Of a stretch of DNA of 64,000 nucleotides, positions 61,056-64,000 are shown piece after piece. The position numbers were made by a program, and so were the translations under genes. This stretch comes from Pseudomonas fluorescens (GTDB taxonomy: Bacteria; Pseudomonadota; Gammaproteobacteria; Pseudomonadales; Pseudomonadaceae). The notes beneath the pieces were generated by a model, which saw only the letters and a program-made list of their open reading frames with translations, made no database searches and had not been told where the DNA came from. Where the stretch lies: contig LR782234.1 of NCBI GenBank assembly GCA_902825215.1, forward strand, positions 5,022,001 through 5,086,000, given 5' to 3'. Each line of letters starts with the position of its first letter. The stretch's first letter is position 1.

Positions 61056-61958
61056 ATGTCCTCGACAAAAGCCCGCGCAGACTCACTTTCGCTTCTTCTG
61101 TTTACCTTGCGCAGCGGCAAGCTGATGGCGATCAACCTGCTCAAAGTCAGCGAAATCATCCCCTGCCCGCCGCTGACCAAGCTGCCGGAGTCGCACCCGC
61201 ACGTCAAAGGCATCGCCACCCTGCGCGGCGCCTCGCTGTCGGTGATCGACCTGAGCCGGGCTATCGGCGAGCGGCCGCTGGAAGACCCGAACGGCGGCTG
61301 CCTGATCGTCACCGACGTCAGCCGTTCGAAGCAGGGTCTGCACGTTCAAGCGGTAAGCAAGATCGTCCACTGCCTGACCACCGACATCAAACCGCCGCCG
61401 TTCGGTTCCGGCGGTTCGCGCGCTTACATCACCGGCGTGACCTCGGTGGACGGTACTTTGGTGCAGGTGCTGGATATCGAAAAAGTTATCCACAGCATCG
61501 CCCCGGCGCAGATCGAAATGGCCCCGACCGACCTGACCATGGAAGACGCCGAAGTGCTCGGCAACGCGCGGATTCTGGTGGTCGATGACAGTCAGGTGGC
61601 GCTGCAGCAATCGGTGCACACCCTGCGCAACCTCGGCCTGCAATGCCACACCGCACGCAGCGCCAAAGAGGCCATCGACTGCCTGCTCGACCTGCAAGGC
61701 ACCGCGCAACAGATCAACCTGATCGTCTCCGACATCGAAATGTCCGAGATGGACGGCTACGCCTTTACCCGCACCCTGCGCGAAACACCTGACTTTGCGC
61801 ATTTGTATGTGCTGCTGCACACCTCGCTCGACAGCGCGATGAACAGCGAGAAAGCGCGACTGGCCGGGGCCAACGGCGTGCTGACCAAATTCTCTTCGCC
61901 GGAACTGACCCATTGCCTGATCGAAGCGGCCAAACACGTTGCGGCGCAAGGTCATTGA
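61056..61958 (+). CDS. cheV: Chemotaxis coupling protein CheV
   Basis: A 300-residue protein with an N-terminal CheW-like domain (about 10-165; LLLFTLRSGKLMAINLLKV) and a C-terminal response receiver (from about 175; ARILVVDDSQVAL, phospho-Asp in LIVSDIEMSEMDGY). It links chemoreceptors to CheA and may buffer phosphate. The start at 61056 has AGAAGG ahead; the longer frame at 60882 lies in the repeat. Confidence 0.94.
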   Translation: MSSTKARADSLSLLLFTLRSGKLMAINLLKVSEIIPCPPLTKLPESHPHVKGIATLRGASLSVIDLSRAIGERPLEDPNGGCLIVTDVSRSKQGLHVQAVSKIVHCLTTDIKPPPFGSGGSRAYITGVTSVDGTLVQVLDIEKVIHSIAPAQIEMAPTDLTMEDAEVLGNARILVVDDSQVALQQSVHTLRNLGLQCHTARSAKEAIDCLLDLQGTAQQINLIVSDIEMSEMDGYAFTRTLRETPDFAHLYVLLHTSLDSAMNSEKARLAGANGVLTKFSSPELTHCLIEAAKHVAAQGH

Positions 61959-61961
61959 GTT

Positions 61962-62444
61962 TTGACTGAAACATTCTGCTTGCTGATGCGCCGCGATCTG
62001 CGCGCAGATCTGCCGGACAGTGTCTGGCCGGACGGTGTCGAGGTCAGCACTTACCACCCGCAAACCGCAGCCGCCGTGCATGCTTTGATGCAACTCGGCT
62101 ACTTCGAGGGCGGTGGCCGGGTGCCAGCGCTTGAGGTCTGGCAGCAACGGTTCGAAAGCGACCCCGAATACGATCCGGCGCTGTGTTTTATCGCCAGCGA
62201 TGCTGACGGCGTGGTGGGAGTGGCGCAGTGCTGGACCAGTTCGTACATCAAGAATCTGGTGGTGCATCCGCGACTGCAAGGGCGCGGACTGGGCCGGGCG
62301 TTGCTGCTCAATGCGTTCAAAGTGTTTCAGCAGCGGCGCGAAGGGTTTGTTGATCTCAAGGTGCTGGAGGACAACCAGCGGGCGCAGCGGCTGTATGAAC
62401 GTGCCGGGATGTATGTGGTTCGCCGGGAATTGGTGGCGGACTGA
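61962..62444 (+). CDS. GNAT-family N-acetyltransferase
   Basis: A 160-residue acetyltransferase with the acetyl-CoA loop LVVHPRLQGRGLGRALLLNA and a C-terminal AQRLYERAGMYVVR. The apparent start is TTG at 61962, 3 bp after the cheV stop; an ATG at 61986 is the alternative. Linked to cheV by spacing; substrate unknown. Confidence 0.85.
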   Translation: MTETFCLLMRRDLRADLPDSVWPDGVEVSTYHPQTAAAVHALMQLGYFEGGGRVPALEVWQQRFESDPEYDPALCFIASDADGVVGVAQCWTSSYIKNLVVHPRLQGRGLGRALLLNAFKVFQQRREGFVDLKVLEDNQRAQRLYERAGMYVVRRELVAD

Positions 62445-62451
62445 TCCACCG

Positions 62452-62525
62452 TTTTCGCGAGCAGGCTCGCTTGTACATTTGGCATGCATTCCAAACTGTA
62501 GGAGCGAGCCTGCTCGCGAAGAGGC
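62452..62525. repeat. REPIN (diverged)
   Basis: Inverted REP units with changes in the outer arm (CTCGCTTGTAC, GTAGGAGCGAG), after the GNAT gene. Confidence 0.85.
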
Positions 62526-62592
62526 CAGCCCAGGCAACTTCCCCTCTCAGGCAGACTCCAACCCTGGCCACCCACGACCAAGGACGCCCACC

Positions 62593-62919
62593 ATGAAAGC
62601 CCTCACCGCCAGCCTGCTCTGCCTCACCGCCCTCGCCTCCCAGGCCCACGCCTCCAGCCCCGACGCCTGGGCCGCCTACGACAAAACCGTGCTCGCCAGT
62701 TGCACCAAGGCCAGCGGCCTGAAAAACGCCAAACCGGTCGGCACCCCGGCGCAATTCGATGACCGCGTCGGCTACACCGCCGTGCTCCTGCAAGGCCAGT
62801 ACCCGCAAAAGCACATGAAAGGCCAGCAAGGCACCGAGCTGTGCCTGTACAGCAAATCCGCGAAAAGCGCATTTGTCACCGAGTGGGACTCGATCCGCCC
62901 GACCGCCAAAAGCCGCTGA
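62593..62919 (+). CDS. Small secreted protein, unknown
   Basis: A 108-residue protein with a Sec signal peptide (MKALTASLLCLTALASQAHA). The mature part has two Cys (LASCTKASGL and ELCLYSKSAK) that could form a disulfide. No family is recognised. It lies between a REPIN and the YkgJ-like gene. Confidence 0.7.
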   Translation: MKALTASLLCLTALASQAHASSPDAWAAYDKTVLASCTKASGLKNAKPVGTPAQFDDRVGYTAVLLQGQYPQKHMKGQQGTELCLYSKSAKSAFVTEWDSIRPTAKSR

Positions 62920-63002
62920 GTGGCGCACAACTTGCTTCGATGCAGGCCTGTACGGTGGTTTTCCGCCGCCGGTTCACACCCTGATTGAAGACAGATCGCT
63001 CA

Positions 63003-63752
63003 ATGAATACGACGTTTTCCTGCGTAGGCTGCGGTAAATGCTGCACCGACCACCATGTCCCGCTGACCCTGGCCGAGGCGCGCATGTGGGCGGCGGACGG
63101 TGGACAGGTAATCGTGCTGGTCGAGGCCTTTCTCGGCAACGGCCTCGGCCTGCCGATGGCGCAACGCGAGCACGCCGAACGCCGTTCAGTGCGGGTTCGC
63201 AGCGGCAGCACCGATGCCCATGTGGCAATCACCTTCGCCGCTTACAACGTCGGCCCCTGCCGGAATCTTGACGAAGACAAGCTCTGCCGGATCTATGAGC
63301 GGCGACCGCTGGTGTGCCGCATCTACCCGGCGGAAATCAACCCGCACATCCCGCTCAACCCAGCGGCCAAGGATTGCCCGCCAGAATCCTGGGAACAGGG
63401 ACCTTTGTTGATTGCCGGGGGCGAATTGGTTGATCAGGAATTGATCGAGTTGATCCAGCGTTCGCGTCAGGCCGATCGCGATGACATTCAAAGCAAGGAT
63501 GCAATCTGCGCATTGCTCGGGATTCGCACCACGGCGCTGAAGGGCGACGGGTTTACTGCGTATCTGCCGAACATGAGCGCGTTTGCAGCGATGATCGATC
63601 AGGTGAACGAGCAACCCTTAACGACTGCGTCGAGTGAGTGGCTGTTTCATTTGTCGGGAGAGGATGTGACGGGACAAGTCGTGGCGGCCGGAGCGCAGGT
63701 GGTGACCGAACCGGCGCAGACCTATGCGTTCATATCGCTGCGGGCGGCTTGA
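63003..63752 (+). CDS. YkgJ-family cysteine cluster protein
   Basis: A 249-residue protein with the N-terminal CVGCGKCCTD motif and further Cys in VGPCRNL, KLCRIY, PLVCRIYPAE and KDCPPE, the pattern of YkgJ-type proteins thought to bind zinc or an Fe-S cluster. The start at 63003 (MNTTFSCVGC) is used; an upstream in-frame TTG is unlikely. Function unknown. Confidence 0.82.
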   Translation: MNTTFSCVGCGKCCTDHHVPLTLAEARMWAADGGQVIVLVEAFLGNGLGLPMAQREHAERRSVRVRSGSTDAHVAITFAAYNVGPCRNLDEDKLCRIYERRPLVCRIYPAEINPHIPLNPAAKDCPPESWEQGPLLIAGGELVDQELIELIQRSRQADRDDIQSKDAICALLGIRTTALKGDGFTAYLPNMSAFAAMIDQVNEQPLTTASSEWLFHLSGEDVTGQVVAAGAQVVTEPAQTYAFISLRAA

Positions 63753-63780
63753 TGCGGATTCTCTAGCGCTTGTCCGGGCC

Positions 63781-63876
63781 TCTTCGCGAGCAGGCTCGCT
63801 CCCACAGGAATTTGTGTCGTACACAAATTTCATGAACAACCGAAAAACCTGTGGGAGCGAGCCTGCTCGCGAAGAG
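63781..63876. repeat. REPIN with palindromic centre
   Basis: Inverted REP units around an inner palindrome AATTTGTGTCGTACACAAATT. Confidence 0.92.
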
Positions 63877-63932
63877 ACCGACTCGGGCACTGCGGTGGAA
63901 ATCACAGCGATCACCAAGGGCGCGAGTGAACC

Positions 63933-64000
63933 TCAGCGCTTGCCCATCGAACGACGCGTACCCGGCGGCGCCATGCCCGGGGTTTTGGTGTGGCCGTTTT
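63933..64000 (-). CDS. 3' end of an unidentified gene (cut by window edge)
   Basis: The minus frame ends ...KTPGMAPPGTRRSMGKR then TGA at 63933. The basic tail is typical of a nucleic-acid-binding protein, but too little is present to name it. Confidence 0.5.
   Translation of the reverse strand, partial: NGHTKTPGMAPPGTRRSMGKR

Noticed and set aside
11288..63876. Possible CRISPR array from repeated GTGGGAGCGAGC motifs
   Set aside because: The copies are scattered, palindromic and paired head-to-head between genes, not regularly spaced with spacers; they are REP/REPIN elements.

Overview
The window is a chromosomal segment of a Pseudomonas of the P. fluorescens group. The evidence is the gene order guaB-guaA, xseA, leuA, der/bamB/yfgM/hisS/ispG/rodZ/pilW/rlmN/ndk, the complete isc operon, cysE/trmJ/suhB, queA-tgt-yajC-secD-secF and cyoABCDE, together with high GC and many copies of the REP/REPIN unit typical of this group (core GTGGGAGCGAGCCTGCTCGC). 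Most genes lie on the minus strand. Layout: bases 1-6500 are an accessory island; 6570-11220 carry purine genes (guaA, guaB), a zinc-ribbon protein and a TSUP transporter; 11440-15790 carry xseA, an M23 peptidase and leuA; 15980-17910 an omega-amidase/transaminase pair; 18060-27440 der and the bamB-to-ndk cluster; 27520-33130 the isc iron-sulfur operon; 33360-35880 cysE, trmJ and suhB; 36120-42420 a glycine-zipper protein, secFD/yajC/tgt/queA and tRNA-Leu(CAA); 42530-51220 a mixed accessory stretch (small membrane proteins, PhoD-like hydrolase, orphan antitoxin, aminotransferase with LysR regulator, GNAT, RidA); 51460-56290 the cytochrome bo oxidase operon; 57120-60760 dsbB and the hmp/norR nitric-oxide module; 60770-64000 cheV, GNAT, small secreted and YkgJ-like proteins. 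The most unusual region is 1-6500, a lower-GC defence island next to the 3' end of guaA, a known integration hotspot. Read leftward from guaA it holds a P4-type integrase reduced to its first 30 or so codons, a traJ-like conjugation gene broken by an apparent 2-bp loss, a short ORF with a terminator, an HNH nuclease, a 40-codon ORF, a Septu pair (ptuA ATPase and ptuB HNH nuclease) and a SIR2-HerA pair whose herA runs off the left edge. Two recognised anti-phage systems therefore lie side by side at the decayed end of a former mobile element. In the core, several regulatory layouts are readable: a guaB promoter, a leucine-rich leader ORF before leuA, tandem IscR-type boxes before iscR, an ndk promoter overlapping the isc terminator, three NorR-type GT-N7-AC sites plus a sigma54-like promoter between hmp and norR, and a plus-oriented terminator with palindromes in the large gap upstream of cyoA. 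No CRISPR array, rRNA or complete insertion sequence was seen.
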